Shown here: one piece after another, positions 37,699 through 46,142 of the stretch
How positions within the stretch are numbered: position 1 is the first letter of the stretch
How the letters are laid out: every line of letters begins with the position of its first letter
From: Vreelandella zhuhanensis
GTDB lineage: Bacteria > Pseudomonadota > Gammaproteobacteria > Pseudomonadales > Halomonadaceae
Assembly (NCBI RefSeq): GCF_009793355.1
Contig: NZ_WTKP01000004.1
Location: 62,001 to 126,000, forward strand
Reading direction: 5' to 3'
Length of the DNA: 64,000 nucleotides
Notes under the pieces: model-generated
The model's database searches: none
What the model was told of the DNA's origin: nothing
The model's input: only the letters and a program-made list of their open reading frames with translations
Translations under genes and position numbers: made by a program

Positions 37699-38232
37699 AT
37701 GTCTAACATCCTACCCTCTCCTCGTCCTAGCGAACTGGAATTGGATGCCTTCCTGGCTCAGTACGGGGATATTTTTGAGCACTCGCCTTGGGTGGCCGAA
37801 GGCGCTTGGAAACAGGGCCTTACGACACAGCATGATGATCCGGATGTTTTGGCGGACAGCATGGGGGCCATCCTGCAGCAAGCCGATATCGATCAGCAGA
37901 TTGCCGTGATTCGTGCCCACCCTGATCTGGCGGGAAAAGCAGCGCTGGCAGGTGAGCTGACTCAAGACTCCACACGTGAACAAGCCGGGGCGGGGTTGGA
38001 CCAATGCACCGCCGCTGAATTCGAACGCTTTCAGAACCTGAACCAGGCCTATCAGGACAAGTTCGGTTTTCCGTTCGTGATCGCGGTAAAGGGGCTTGAT
38101 CGGCACGCTATTCTGGATGCTTTCGAAAAACGTCTCGAAAACGACCTGGCCACCGAACGCCGCACGGCAATCGAACAGATCATCAAGATTGCGCGCTTCC
38201 GCCTGCATGCACGTACGGGCGAGACACAGTAA
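37699..38232 (+). CDS. uraD: OHCU decarboxylase
   Basis: Decarboxylates 2-oxo-4-hydroxy-4-carboxy-5-ureidoimidazoline to (S)-allantoin, the third step of urate breakdown. The 177-residue helical protein has the family motif IRAHPDLAGKAALAGELTQDS, which contains the catalytic His, FGFPFVIAVKGLDRHAIL, and a final helix RRTAIEQIIKIARFRL. GGAAAG precedes ATG 37699. It is separated from the other urate genes by 6-12 kb but shares their operator motif. A decayed gene fragment follows, then a terminator. Confidence 0.95.
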   Translation: MSNILPSPRPSELELDAFLAQYGDIFEHSPWVAEGAWKQGLTTQHDDPDVLADSMGAILQQADIDQQIAVIRAHPDLAGKAALAGELTQDSTREQAGAGLDQCTAAEFERFQNLNQAYQDKFGFPFVIAVKGLDRHAILDAFEKRLENDLATERRTAIEQIIKIARFRLHARTGETQ

Positions 38233-38281
38233 AGACTCGCGAAACGGCTAGACGCCCGTCAGCGTATGGGCTGGCCGAACC

Positions 38282-38434
38282 TGGGGGTCGATCGGCGGCA
38301 CGGCGTTAACCCCCGATCGTTAATGCGCCGGAAGTGGCCATCCTTGGGTATCCAAGGCATCGATGAAGCCGGTCTGGGACGGCGCCGCCTTCCTGGCGGA
38401 GGTGCTGAGCGATATCCGGCGGTTGTTGCTGTAA
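38282..38434 (+). pseudogene. Relic of pyruvate dehydrogenase E2 (aceF) C-terminus
   Basis: Three frames, read in order, give GSIGGTAL (38288 on), [12 protein letters not shown] (38313-38348) and VSKASMKPVWDGAAF with LAEVLSDIRRLLL and TAA (38348-38434). These are successive pieces of a dihydrolipoamide acyltransferase C-terminus; E. coli AceF has [22 protein letters not shown] and ends LSDIRRLVM. Single-base frameshifts separate the pieces, and about 35 residues, including the catalytic DHRVIDG motif, are missing between WDG and LAEVLSD. No promoter or start belongs to it. The intact gene must be elsewhere. Confidence 0.82.
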
Positions 38435-38461
38435 CAGAGTCGGTTTAAGTAACGCTACGTT

Positions 38462-38486
38462 AACGGCGCCTTCGGGCGCCGTTTCT
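38462..38486 (+). terminator. Rho-independent terminator with UUCG loop
   Basis: AACGGCGCC (38462-38470), loop TTCG, GGCGCCGTT (38475-38483) followed by TCT. It ends the uraD transcript and may be the former aceF terminator, since it follows the aceF relic at close range. Confidence 0.8.
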
Positions 38487-38512
38487 GATCGGGGTGGTAT
38501 TGATATTCGTGC

Positions 38513-38956
38513 TCACCGGCGTGACAAGCTATTCTGCTCGGCGTAACGGTGCAAATCATCCTTCAGGGGATCCAGGTCGTGGCCAGCAGCCTGGGATGCC
38601 TTCATCAAGTCCATGATCGGGCATTCAGGGGCTTGAGAATAGGCCCAAAGATGCGACACCCGCTTGCCGGTGCGGCAAAAACCCACTATGGGTTCGGGCG
38701 ATGACTGCAGCACCTCGGAAAACGCATCAATGTCCTGCTGCGAGTACTCTCCGGGCTTGACCGGTATCTCGCGCCAGACCATGCCCAAGGATTCCGCTTT
38801 CTCTTTAAGCGCCTGCATATCCGGCTGATCCTCGGTTTCTCCGCGCGGTCGGTTGGAAATGATGGTGCGATAACCCTCTTTTGCCAAGGTATCGATATCC
38901 TCGTAACTGGGCTGAGCCATTACGCTGAGCCGTTCATCGAGCGGCTTGATGTCCAT
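38513..38956 (-). CDS. DUF442/TIGR01244 family protein (dual-specificity phosphatase-like fold)
   Basis: A 147-residue protein of the group found as the N-terminal domain of beta-lactamase-hydrolase-like proteins. It shows MAQPSYEDIDTLAKEGYRTIISNRP near the N-terminus, and the phosphatase-type loop VGFCRTGKRVSHLWA (C-x5-R). The Cys and Arg of the loop are intact; the usual substrates (persulfide or phospho) are unknown, and a sulfur-transfer role has been proposed for relatives. ATG 38956 follows GGGAG by six bases. It lies 83 bp downstream of copB on the same strand and could be read through from it. Confidence 0.8.
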   Translation of the reverse strand: MDIKPLDERLSVMAQPSYEDIDTLAKEGYRTIISNRPRGETEDQPDMQALKEKAESLGMVWREIPVKPGEYSQQDIDAFSEVLQSSPEPIVGFCRTGKRVSHLWAYSQAPECPIMDLMKASQAAGHDLDPLKDDLHRYAEQNSLSRR

Positions 38957-39039
38957 ATAACTCTCCCATTCGTTGAATAGTTCGTTTTTGTTCAGGTACC
39001 TGGCGCCAGTCCAGCCCATTGACTGGCCACTTGCCCTGC

Positions 39040-39960
39040 TCAAAACGCAAAGCGCAATCCCGCCAGCACCATCCATTGTTCGGTCTTGTCTCCCGCCGCC
39101 GCCGCGATGTCTTCAGTCTCGCCCAAGAGGAACTGATAGCGTACGCCAATGTAAGGGGCAAATTCGCGTTTGACTTCATAGCGCAGGCGCATATCCAAGT
39201 CGCCACTGGTCATGCCGGACCCGAGATTGCGCTCAGGCACGTCCTGAGCCGCAAACCCCAGTCCCACACGCGGCTGAAGCACCAGACGCTGAGCGATACG
39301 CAAATCGTACTCTCCTTCGACTTCCACCGTCAGATCGCCGTCCTCGGAGACATACAGGGAGTTATCGAGTTCGAACTGGTAAGGTGCCAGCCCTTGCAAC
39401 CCGAGCACATACGACCAACGATCTCCATAATCATCGGGCGTCCATTCGTTGGCGTACTGTACGCCGGTCTGAATACTCCAGAAGGGTGTAAAAAGACGCG
39501 AATAGAGGAAATCGTTCTCGCTTTCACCTTCGTCAGGGCCATCGAAAATCACCTCACCCTCGGTCTTCCACCAGAATTTGTTGATATCGCCACCAAACCA
39601 GACATCGGCTTCCCAGCCTAAATGGTCGGGGACGTCGTCATCCGTTACGCGATATTCAAACTGATCGAAGCGCACGAACCCAAACCATTGGTCGTCGACC
39701 ACCGGGTCGGGGAAGCTTGCGGGCGGATCGCTCTCGGCATAGTTGAATACCTCGTCCAGCGTCATGCCTTCGGGTAGCGGCGGAACGTCGAGATCAGGCG
39801 GCGGCGTGTCCTGGTGGTGCTGCGCCGATTGCTGATGGTCTGGCTGATTCGCGGTGCTCGGCATATTTTCCATTTTCTGCTTACCCTGTCCCATCGCAGG
39901 GCTGGAAAGCAGAATAGCAACGGCCATCATCGCCGCTGTGAGGCGTTTAGGCATCGGCAT
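39040..39960 (-). CDS. copB: Copper resistance protein B (outer membrane)
   Basis: 306-aa CopB. A signal peptide (about 1-24) is followed by a Met/His/Gln/Pro linker (MENMPSTANQPDHQQSAQHHQ) and then the CopB beta-barrel domain, with WFGFVRFDQFEYR, VWFGGDINKFWWKTEGE, FSIQTGVQYANEW-like strands and the C-terminal Phe of an outer-membrane protein (LAGLRFAF). It probably binds copper in the outer membrane. ATG 39960 follows AGGAGG by eight bases and overlaps the copA stop by 14 bp. No copRS regulator pair or CopCD was found nearby. Confidence 0.9.
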   Translation of the reverse strand: MPMPKRLTAAMMAVAILLSSPAMGQGKQKMENMPSTANQPDHQQSAQHHQDTPPPDLDVPPLPEGMTLDEVFNYAESDPPASFPDPVVDDQWFGFVRFDQFEYRVTDDDVPDHLGWEADVWFGGDINKFWWKTEGEVIFDGPDEGESENDFLYSRLFTPFWSIQTGVQYANEWTPDDYGDRWSYVLGLQGLAPYQFELDNSLYVSEDGDLTVEVEGEYDLRIAQRLVLQPRVGLGFAAQDVPERNLGSGMTSGDLDMRLRYEVKREFAPYIGVRYQFLLGETEDIAAAAGDKTEQWMVLAGLRFAF

Positions 39961-41785
39961 CGATCGATCCTCCTTGCAGCGAACGGACAACAGCCACTGT
40001 GCGAAACATGCCGGCTTCCATGTGGTAGAGCAGATGACAGTGGAAGGCCCACTGTCCTGGCGCATCGGCGGTAATATCCACGGTCAGCAGTTCCGCCGGC
40101 TGAACATTAACCGTATGTTTGCGCGGGTTGGTGTCGAGGTTGCCGCCGGCATACAGATCCATCCACATGCCATGCAGATGGATCGGGTGACTCATCATGG
40201 TGTCGTTGATCATATTGATGCGCAGCCGTTCACCGTACTGGAACCGGATCATGTCCGACTCCGACCATTTCTTGCCGTCGAAGCCCCAGATGAACTGGTG
40301 CATGTTGCCGGTCAGGTGCAGGTAGAACTCGCGGGTCGGTGGGCGCCTGAGCGGAGGGCGTTCGCGGGCTCGCAGTTGGCTGTAGGTCAGCACACGCCAG
40401 CCGTCATCACCAAGGCCCGCCCCAGGGTAGTCCAGGCGTCGATAGGCGGTCTGAGCCATGGTGATACTCGCCGGACCATGGCCGTCGGGCCCGTGCTTGA
40501 CGCGACTTATCAGATTTTCGGTGGGCAACCCGCCTTCAGCCTGCCGGTCCTTCGGCATCTGCATGCTTTCGTGCTCACCGCGACTCATACCCTCCATGCC
40601 TTGCATACCGCCGTTCATCATCATGCCCATGTCGGCCATGGTCAGCATGGGCCGGCGTCGCCGCTCGGGAATGGCAGCAGCCATGCCGTCCCGTGGGGCC
40701 AGGGTCCCGCGGGCATAGCCGCTACGATCCATGGTTTCGGCAAACAGCGTGTAAGCCTGATCATCCGGCAGGGTGACCACCACATCGTAGGTCTCGGCGA
40801 CCGCGATCCGGAACTCATCTGTTTCGACGGGTTTGATATTCTGGCCGTCAGCCTGAACCATGGTCATGGGCAGGCCCGGAATGCGAACATCATAGAAGGT
40901 CTGAGCGGAGGCATTGACGATGCGCAGCCGAACCTTCTGGCCCGGCTGGGCCAGAAAAATCGGGTTCTCGTCGGCTGCCTTGCCATTCATGAGAAAGGTA
41001 TAAGTGGCCCCCGTGACGTCGGCAATATCGGTCGGGTCCATCCGCATCCCTTGCCATGCCAGTCGTTTGTCGATGACCTCCCCCAGCGACATGCCCGTCG
41101 CCCGCATCTGGTCATCGATATTCGCCAGCGTCGGCCGCTGGAAATTGTAATAGCCCTCTATGGTTTTAAGATTCCGAAACACGCTATGCGGGTCTTCAAA
41201 CGTCCAATCCGATAGGACAACCGTATACTCGACGTCGTAATCCACCGGATCGGTTTGGGCGGGCTCGATGATAAGTTGCCCGTAGTGACCGCGCTGTTCC
41301 TGAAAGCCGGAATGGCTGTGATACCAGTAGGTGCCGTTCTGTCGCACCGGGAAGCGATAGGTGAAGGTTTCGCCTGCGGGAATGCCGGCAAAGCTGATAC
41401 CCGGCACACCGTCCATATCGAAGGGTAGAAGAATGCCGTGCCAGTGGATCGAGGTCGCTTCATGCAGGCGGTTGTGGACGCGAATCAGTGCATCCCTGCC
41501 TTCTGTCATGCGAATGACAGGTCCGGGGATCGAGCCGTTGATGGTGATCGCCCGACCGATGCGGCCACCGACCAGCAGATCCTGGTTTTCGAGGTAGAGA
41601 TCGATGCCTTCCTCTGCGGTAGCATCAAGTTGGCCAAAATTTCCAGCGCGAGCCACATCGACATCCGCTGCCCAGGCCGGGCGGTTTAGTAACAGGTAAC
41701 CGGCCAATGCCGACGAACCTGTCGTGACGAGAAATCTGCGTCGCGTGATCAACCTTGACCCGATAAAACGGCATTGGTCTGTCAC
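39947..41785 (-). CDS. copA: Copper resistance multicopper oxidase CopA
   Basis: Periplasmic multicopper oxidase, 612 residues. The N-terminus has a Tat signal (RRRFLVTTGSSALAGY, twin Arg at about 15-17). Copper-site motifs are HWHG (114-117), HSH (156-158), HPIHLHG (533-539) and HCHLLYHMEAGM (582-593), so all four centres are complete. A Met-rich segment near 390-430 (MADMGMMMNGGMQGMEGM) is typical of CopA/PcoA for Cu(I) binding. The start is GTG 41785, supported by AAGGAGG five bases upstream. Cotranscribed with copB. Confidence 0.95.
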   Translation of the reverse strand: MTDQCRFIGSRLITRRRFLVTTGSSALAGYLLLNRPAWAADVDVARAGNFGQLDATAEEGIDLYLENQDLLVGGRIGRAITINGSIPGPVIRMTEGRDALIRVHNRLHEATSIHWHGILLPFDMDGVPGISFAGIPAGETFTYRFPVRQNGTYWYHSHSGFQEQRGHYGQLIIEPAQTDPVDYDVEYTVVLSDWTFEDPHSVFRNLKTIEGYYNFQRPTLANIDDQMRATGMSLGEVIDKRLAWQGMRMDPTDIADVTGATYTFLMNGKAADENPIFLAQPGQKVRLRIVNASAQTFYDVRIPGLPMTMVQADGQNIKPVETDEFRIAVAETYDVVVTLPDDQAYTLFAETMDRSGYARGTLAPRDGMAAAIPERRRRPMLTMADMGMMMNGGMQGMEGMSRGEHESMQMPKDRQAEGGLPTENLISRVKHGPDGHGPASITMAQTAYRRLDYPGAGLGDDGWRVLTYSQLRARERPPLRRPPTREFYLHLTGNMHQFIWGFDGKKWSESDMIRFQYGERLRINMINDTMMSHPIHLHGMWMDLYAGGNLDTNPRKHTVNVQPAELLTVDITADAPGQWAFHCHLLYHMEAGMFRTVAVVRSLQGGSIDADA

Positions 41786-41795
41786 TAGTACCTCC

Positions 41796-41819
41796 TTGTA
41801 CTCTGTCTTGTATTCTGTC
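41796..41819. repeat. 12-bp tandem repeat upstream of copA
   Basis: TTGTACTCTGTC and TTGTATTCTGTC lie head to tail, immediately upstream of the copA ribosome site, and a third partial copy (TTGTCC) follows. Position suggests a leader or regulator-binding element, not identified as a known copper box. Confidence 0.55.
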
Positions 41820-42044
41820 TTGTCCCGACGGCGGCGGACCCAGCGGGAAGCTTTTCCTGAAGGTATTCTCGAAAGCTGGAACTGTCCAGTACAAGTACGT
41901 TCCTGTTTATTGCTTGTGCCTGCCTCATAGGGTCACAGAAATCAGGCATCCCTCTTAACTTTTATTTCATGCAATACAATTGTTTATCGGCACAAGATGC
42001 CAATAAACCTCAAGATAAACCCCAGATCTTGGCAGAACGATAAA

Positions 42045-42815
42045 TCAAGCCTGGGCTGATTTACCGCCCAGAATGGCCATCAGATCGGTATCCGCCGCTC
42101 TAGGCGAGAGATCGAGCAGGGCTTCCAGGCTGTAAAGATGGTCATGTACGCAACGTCGAGCCGCTTCGGCATCACCGCGAGCCAGATGCGTCAGCAGTTG
42201 GGCATGGTCGCCTTCCAGATAACAGGAAGCCAGGCTGGGGCGCTTATAAAGGGCGATAACGATAGAGGTGCGTAACACCAGATCGGTCAGCATGGTGCCC
42301 AAGATACGGTTGGAGGCATGCTCGGCAAGCAGGTGATGAATGGTCAGTGAGTGCTCGATGCGAGCGGGTTCGTCTCGTCGGTCATAGGCCTGTTTTTCAG
42401 CGGTGACTTGTTGCTCCAACGCCGCCATGGTGGTGGCGTCGAGTTTACCGGCCTGCAGTGCCGCAATTTCACCCTCGATCAACCGGCGTGCCGAAAACGT
42501 CTCGCGGGTTTCTTCGATAGTGGGTGCCCGAACGCGAGCGACCTGATTGGGGCGCTGATTGATGACATATTCCGCAGCCAGCCGTGTCAGTGCCTTGCGC
42601 ACCACGGAACGGCTGACGCCGAACACCTCGCCCAGGGTGATTTCGGGCAATTTGGTGTTCGGCGGCAGGCGCTGCATCAGTACCGCCGCTCGGATATGTT
42701 CAACGATGTCTTGATCGCTGACACGCCCACCCTCTTTGGGTTTGCTCAGACGTTTGTTGTGCCAGCCGAGGTTCATGGTGACGCTCTCCAGATGATCCTC
42801 ATCGAACTCTCGCAT
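42045..42815 (-). CDS. GntR/FCD family transcriptional regulator
   Basis: 256-residue FadR-type regulator. The winged helix is at about 30-95 (DIVEHIRAAVLMQRLPPNTKLPEI and EVFGVSRSVVRKALTRLAAE); the FCD ligand domain follows with RRLIEGEIAALQAG, AHLLAEHASNRILGT-like and a final CVHDHLYSLEALL carrying metal-binding histidines. ATG 42815 is preferred since GGGG lies 5 bases before it. It is downstream of pyk (80 bp) and upstream, in transcription, of nothing nearby, so it may control the glyoxylate/pyk genes or the purine genes. Its ligand is unknown. Confidence 0.85.
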   Translation of the reverse strand: MREFDEDHLESVTMNLGWHNKRLSKPKEGGRVSDQDIVEHIRAAVLMQRLPPNTKLPEITLGEVFGVSRSVVRKALTRLAAEYVINQRPNQVARVRAPTIEETRETFSARRLIEGEIAALQAGKLDATTMAALEQQVTAEKQAYDRRDEPARIEHSLTIHHLLAEHASNRILGTMLTDLVLRTSIVIALYKRPSLASCYLEGDHAQLLTHLARGDAEAARRCVHDHLYSLEALLDLSPRAADTDLMAILGGKSAQA

Positions 42816-42895
42816 GTTTACCCCCGACTGGCCACCTAACAACAACACTTACATTCACAGAGGCACTATTGCTCACAAGTGCCCTTGAATGGCGT

Positions 42896-44371
42896 TTAGC
42901 TGCGCTGATGTTCGGGCTTCACATCCAGTATTTTCATGGTGTTAGTACCGCCATGGGCATTCATGTGATCGCCCCGTGTAAGAATGACGTGATCATTCGG
43001 AGCGGCGACCCCATGAGTGACCAGCAGCTCCAATGCCCGATCATTGAGTTCTTCCGCCTTAATTTCCGTGGTGTCGAATGCCAGCGAGACCACCCCGCGA
43101 TACAGCGCCATACGTCGCTGAGCAATCGCGCTATGTGCCAGGCCGACGATGGGCAGACCGGAATGAATGCGCGAGGCGATCAGCGCCGTGAAACCGCTGG
43201 ACGTCATACAGGCGATAGCGGCGACACCTTCCAGGTGGTTGGCGGCGTACATGGCGGAAAGCGCTACGGTTTCATCGATTCTCGAGAAACCCTGATGAAT
43301 GCGATGACCGGATTCCTGGGCACTGCGCTCGCGCTCGGCGCCCAGGCACAGGCGGTCCATCGCTTCGACGGTTTCCACAGGAAAGTCGCCGGCGGCGGTT
43401 TCCGCGGAGAGCATCACCGCATCGGTGCCATCGAGCACCGCGTTGGCGACATCGAAAACCTCGGCCCGCGTGGGCAGCGGCGCGCTGATCATCGACTCCA
43501 TCATCTGGGTGGCGGTGATCACCACACGGTTGAGGCTGCGCGCGCGCTTGATCATGCGTTTTTGCACCCCGATCAACTGGGCATCGCCGATTTCTACGCC
43601 CAGATCACCCCGCGCCACCATGACCGCCTCGGAGGCCTTGATGATACCGTCCAGGGTTTCATCGTCGGCCACCGCTTCGGCACGTTCGACCTTGGCGATC
43701 AAACCAATTTCCTTGCCGGCTTCACCCAGCAGTTGGCGCGCTTCCTGCATATCCGCGGCACTGCGCGGAAAAGACACCGCCAAGTAGTCGACACCGATCT
43801 CGATGGCGGTTTTGAGGTCTTGTTTGTCCTTGTCGGTAAGCGCTGCCGCGGATAAGCCGCCGCCCTGCTTGTTGATGCCCTTGTTGTTGGAAAGCTTGCC
43901 GCCGACGATAACCTGGGTATGAACCTCCTTGCCCTGAATGTCGCTGACTTCGAGTACCAGGCGGCCATCGTCAAGCAGCAGGCGGTCACCGACGCTGACA
44001 TCATCCGCCAGCGTCTTGTAGTCACAACCCACACGTGTGGCGTCGCCGGCATTGCCATCCAGTAACATGTCGAGTACGAAGGGCTGACCTTCTTCAAGCA
44101 CAACGGCACCGTCCTTGAAGCGAGCGATACGAATCTTGGGGCCTTGCAGGTCGGCCAGGGCCGCCACACTTCTGCCTAGGCGCTGGGCGATTTCACGTAC
44201 TTCGCTCAGCCGACGCCGATGATCGTCAGCCGAGCCATGCGAAAAGTTGAGCCGAACCACATCCACACCTGCACGCAGCATGCTTTCCAGCACGCCGTCA
44301 CGGTCGCTGGCGGGGCCTAGGGTGGCAACGATTTTGGTGCGACGAATCGGGATATAAGCGTTAGGTTTCAT
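42896..44371 (-). CDS. pyk: Pyruvate kinase
   Basis: Converts phosphoenolpyruvate and ADP to pyruvate and ATP. The 491-aa protein has RRTKIVATLGPAS (N-terminus), the active-site LADLQGPKIRIARF, VMVARGDLGVEIG, the signature-like VITATQMMESMI and the K+ site SHGSADDH at the N-terminal barrel. GAGG precedes ATG 44371. In pseudomonads a pyk gene lies with gcl-hyi-glxR-ttuD in the glyoxylate-to-PEP route that follows allantoin breakdown, which could explain its place beside allA-allE-puuE; gcl, hyi and ttuD themselves are not in the window. Confidence 0.95.
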   Translation of the reverse strand: MKPNAYIPIRRTKIVATLGPASDRDGVLESMLRAGVDVVRLNFSHGSADDHRRRLSEVREIAQRLGRSVAALADLQGPKIRIARFKDGAVVLEEGQPFVLDMLLDGNAGDATRVGCDYKTLADDVSVGDRLLLDDGRLVLEVSDIQGKEVHTQVIVGGKLSNNKGINKQGGGLSAAALTDKDKQDLKTAIEIGVDYLAVSFPRSAADMQEARQLLGEAGKEIGLIAKVERAEAVADDETLDGIIKASEAVMVARGDLGVEIGDAQLIGVQKRMIKRARSLNRVVITATQMMESMISAPLPTRAEVFDVANAVLDGTDAVMLSAETAAGDFPVETVEAMDRLCLGAERERSAQESGHRIHQGFSRIDETVALSAMYAANHLEGVAAIACMTSSGFTALIASRIHSGLPIVGLAHSAIAQRRMALYRGVVSLAFDTTEIKAEELNDRALELLVTHGVAAPNDHVILTRGDHMNAHGGTNTMKILDVKPEHQRS

Positions 44372-44404
44372 GCTGGCCTCGGGAGAACAAGAATGGCTCG
44401 AAAA

Positions 44405-44569
44405 TCATTGACTCAAGTCGTCAATGGCGGCAAAAAAGCTGTAAGCATCATTACGCGCCAGATAACCCGTGCTGACAACTGCAAGGCGTCGGCATGCTTC
44501 CAGCAGCCGGGACCGATCAAGGCCCCGCACCTTATCAGTAAGGGCTGCTGAGCGAAAAAGGGCGTTCAT
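44405..44569 (-). CDS. Small conserved-looking protein, 54 aa
   Basis: A gene with a strong start: GAGGAG, then seven bases and ATG at 44569, stop TGA at 44405-44407. The protein MNALFRSAALTDKVRGLDRS continues RLLEACRRLAVVSTGYLARN and DAYSFFAAIDDLSQ, with a coherent amphipathic helix pattern. No family is recognised. It ends 33 bp before the pyk start on the same strand, so it is cotranscribed with pyk. Confidence 0.55.
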   Translation of the reverse strand: MNALFRSAALTDKVRGLDRSRLLEACRRLAVVSTGYLARNDAYSFFAAIDDLSQ

Positions 44570-44620
44570 CGGCAGACTCCTCAGGCAAGGGCCAGGGGCA
44601 AACAGGAAAAAAGAAGAAAG

Positions 44621-44743
44621 TTACTGGCCGACTTCATTATCCGCCAGTTTTTCCAGAGCACGCAGGATGCCCGCATGATCCCAATCGGCAAGTGTCGCAT
44701 CCAGGATGCCGCGCTTGGCGGTTACCAGGGATTGATGCCCTAT
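44621..44743 (-). pseudogene. Decayed C-terminal coding remnant, possibly hydroxyacid dehydrogenase (GlxR-like)
   Basis: Between the allA stop and the 54-aa gene the same strand has an open frame without a start: GHQSLVTAKRGILDATLADW continuing DHAGILRALEKLADNEVGQ and TAA. The end resembles the last helix of the 3-hydroxyisobutyrate/tartronate-semialdehyde reductase family (pattern D-x-DHxxxxxALE-LA). A GlxR-type reductase would fit metabolically, next to allA and pyk. The alignment is short and the upstream half does not match, so the identity is tentative. Confidence 0.35.
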
Positions 44744-45228
44744 TCAATCTCTACCTTGATAGTCAGCGGATACTCAAGGCAATTGTTGCCTTCTCCGCCA
44801 CGGTCCACCACCAAGAATCGCCCTTCTCTCTCCAGCACCGACTGGATGGCATGCCAGGTACCGGCATGGTAATTAACCCCCTGGCGGCCATCAGTCACAA
44901 AGGCGTGCACCTCCTGGGTATCGATCGTTTCGCCTTTTGGCGCCACCACGATCACGAAGCGCTCTTCATGCAGCGGCATGAAAGCCTGGCTGCCCAGTGG
45001 ATGGCATTCGAGAAAATCCAGCGTCAGGGGCATCTCGACCGGCTGGCTGACGAAGATATTGATCAGGGTGCGCGCCTCTTCACCCAGCGTTTCGACAGGC
45101 GCCAGGTCATGATAACGACGCGTACGCCCGGCATTGATAGGAAAATAATCCGCTGTGCGCGTATCGATCACATCGCCAAAAGGCGCAAAGGCCTCCGGCG
45201 TCAATGGCTGTGCTTTCAATTCCAGCAT
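44740..45228 (-). CDS. allA: Ureidoglycolate lyase
   Basis: Splits (S)-ureidoglycolate into glyoxylate and urea, the last step of the allantoin route. The 162-residue cupin-like protein has FAPFGDVIDTR, the substrate region YHDLAPVETLGEEARTLINIF, FLECHPLGSQAFMPL, and VNYHAGTWHAIQSVL with the conserved His residues of the AllA fold. ATG 45228 follows AGGAG with six bases; the 20-residue in-frame upstream extension overlaps the allE end and is rejected. It is the third gene of puuE-allE-allA. Confidence 0.93.
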   Translation of the reverse strand: MLELKAQPLTPEAFAPFGDVIDTRTADYFPINAGRTRRYHDLAPVETLGEEARTLINIFVSQPVEMPLTLDFLECHPLGSQAFMPLHEERFVIVVAPKGETIDTQEVHAFVTDGRQGVNYHAGTWHAIQSVLEREGRFLVVDRGGEGNNCLEYPLTIKVEIE

Positions 45229-45268
45229 GGGTGGCTCCTGTCTACGTATCGGTGGCTTTATTGGCGAC

Positions 45269-46105
45269 TTAGGGCGGTCCCACGCCACCCAGCTTCATGT
45301 GGCGGTTAACGTCCTTGTAGAGCAGGTAGCGAAACGGCCCGGGACCACCGGCATAACAGGCTTGCGGGCAGAAAGCGCGCAACCACATGAAGTCGCCGGC
45401 CTCGACCTCCACCCAGTCCTGATTCAGGTGATAGACCGCCTTGCCTTCGAGCACGTAAAGCCCGTGCTCCATGACATGGGTTTCGTCGAAGGGAATAACC
45501 CCACCAGGCTGGAAGGTGACGATATTGACATGCATGTCGTAGCGGACGTCTTCCGGGTCGACGAAGCGCGTGGTCACCCACTTTTCATCGGTACCCGGCA
45601 TGGCCGTCGGTTCAATGTCGTTTTCATTGGTGACGAATGCCGCCGGTACCTCTATGCCTTCGACCCGCTCATAAGCCTTGCGCACCCAGTGAAAACGTAC
45701 CGACTCTTCAGACCGGTTATGCGCCTGCCAGCTTGTTCCCGGGGGAAGAAAGGCATAACCGCCGGGCTGCATCAGGTGGGTTTCCCCTGCCAGGGTGAGG
45801 GTCAGTTCGCCTTCGACGATGAACAGCACGCCTTCCGCCGTCGGGTCGGGCTCAGGCTTGTCGCTGCCACCCTCAGGAGCCACTTCCATGATGTACTGGG
45901 AAAACGTTTCGGCAAACCCGGACAGCGGACGAGACAGCACCCACAAGCGGGTCTTGTCCCAGAACGGCAAGTTGCTGGTCACGATGTCGCGCATGACCCC
46001 CTTGGGGATCACTGCATAGGCTTCAGTAAACACGGCGCGATCCGACAGCAGCTGTGTCTGGGGCGGATGACCGCCTTGGGGAGCGTAATAGTTGCGCTTG
46101 GCCAT
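45269..46105 (-). CDS. allE: (S)-ureidoglycine aminohydrolase
   Basis: Converts (S)-ureidoglycine to (S)-ureidoglycolate plus ammonia. The 278-residue bicupin opens with MAKRNYYAPQGGHPPQTQLLSDRAVFTE and its second cupin carries the Mn-binding residues in IPFDETHVMEHGLYVLEGKAVYHL and CYAGGPGPFRYLLYKDVNRH, which agree with AllE. Start at ATG 46105 (spacing 5 from AGGA) is preferred over the adjacent ATG 46108. It lies 37 bp after puuE and 40 bp before allA on the same strand. Confidence 0.93.
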   Translation of the reverse strand: MAKRNYYAPQGGHPPQTQLLSDRAVFTEAYAVIPKGVMRDIVTSNLPFWDKTRLWVLSRPLSGFAETFSQYIMEVAPEGGSDKPEPDPTAEGVLFIVEGELTLTLAGETHLMQPGGYAFLPPGTSWQAHNRSEESVRFHWVRKAYERVEGIEVPAAFVTNENDIEPTAMPGTDEKWVTTRFVDPEDVRYDMHVNIVTFQPGGVIPFDETHVMEHGLYVLEGKAVYHLNQDWVEVEAGDFMWLRAFCPQACYAGGPGPFRYLLYKDVNRHMKLGGVGPP

Positions 46106-46142
46106 CATCTTCCTTTCCGTTCATTATTAGAAAAGCATTACG

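Noticed and set aside
39854..41215. 453-codon open frame on the plus strand
   Set aside because: It lies antisense to copA/copB, is low in family features, and copA has all four copper motifs; it is a shadow of high-G+C coding sequence.
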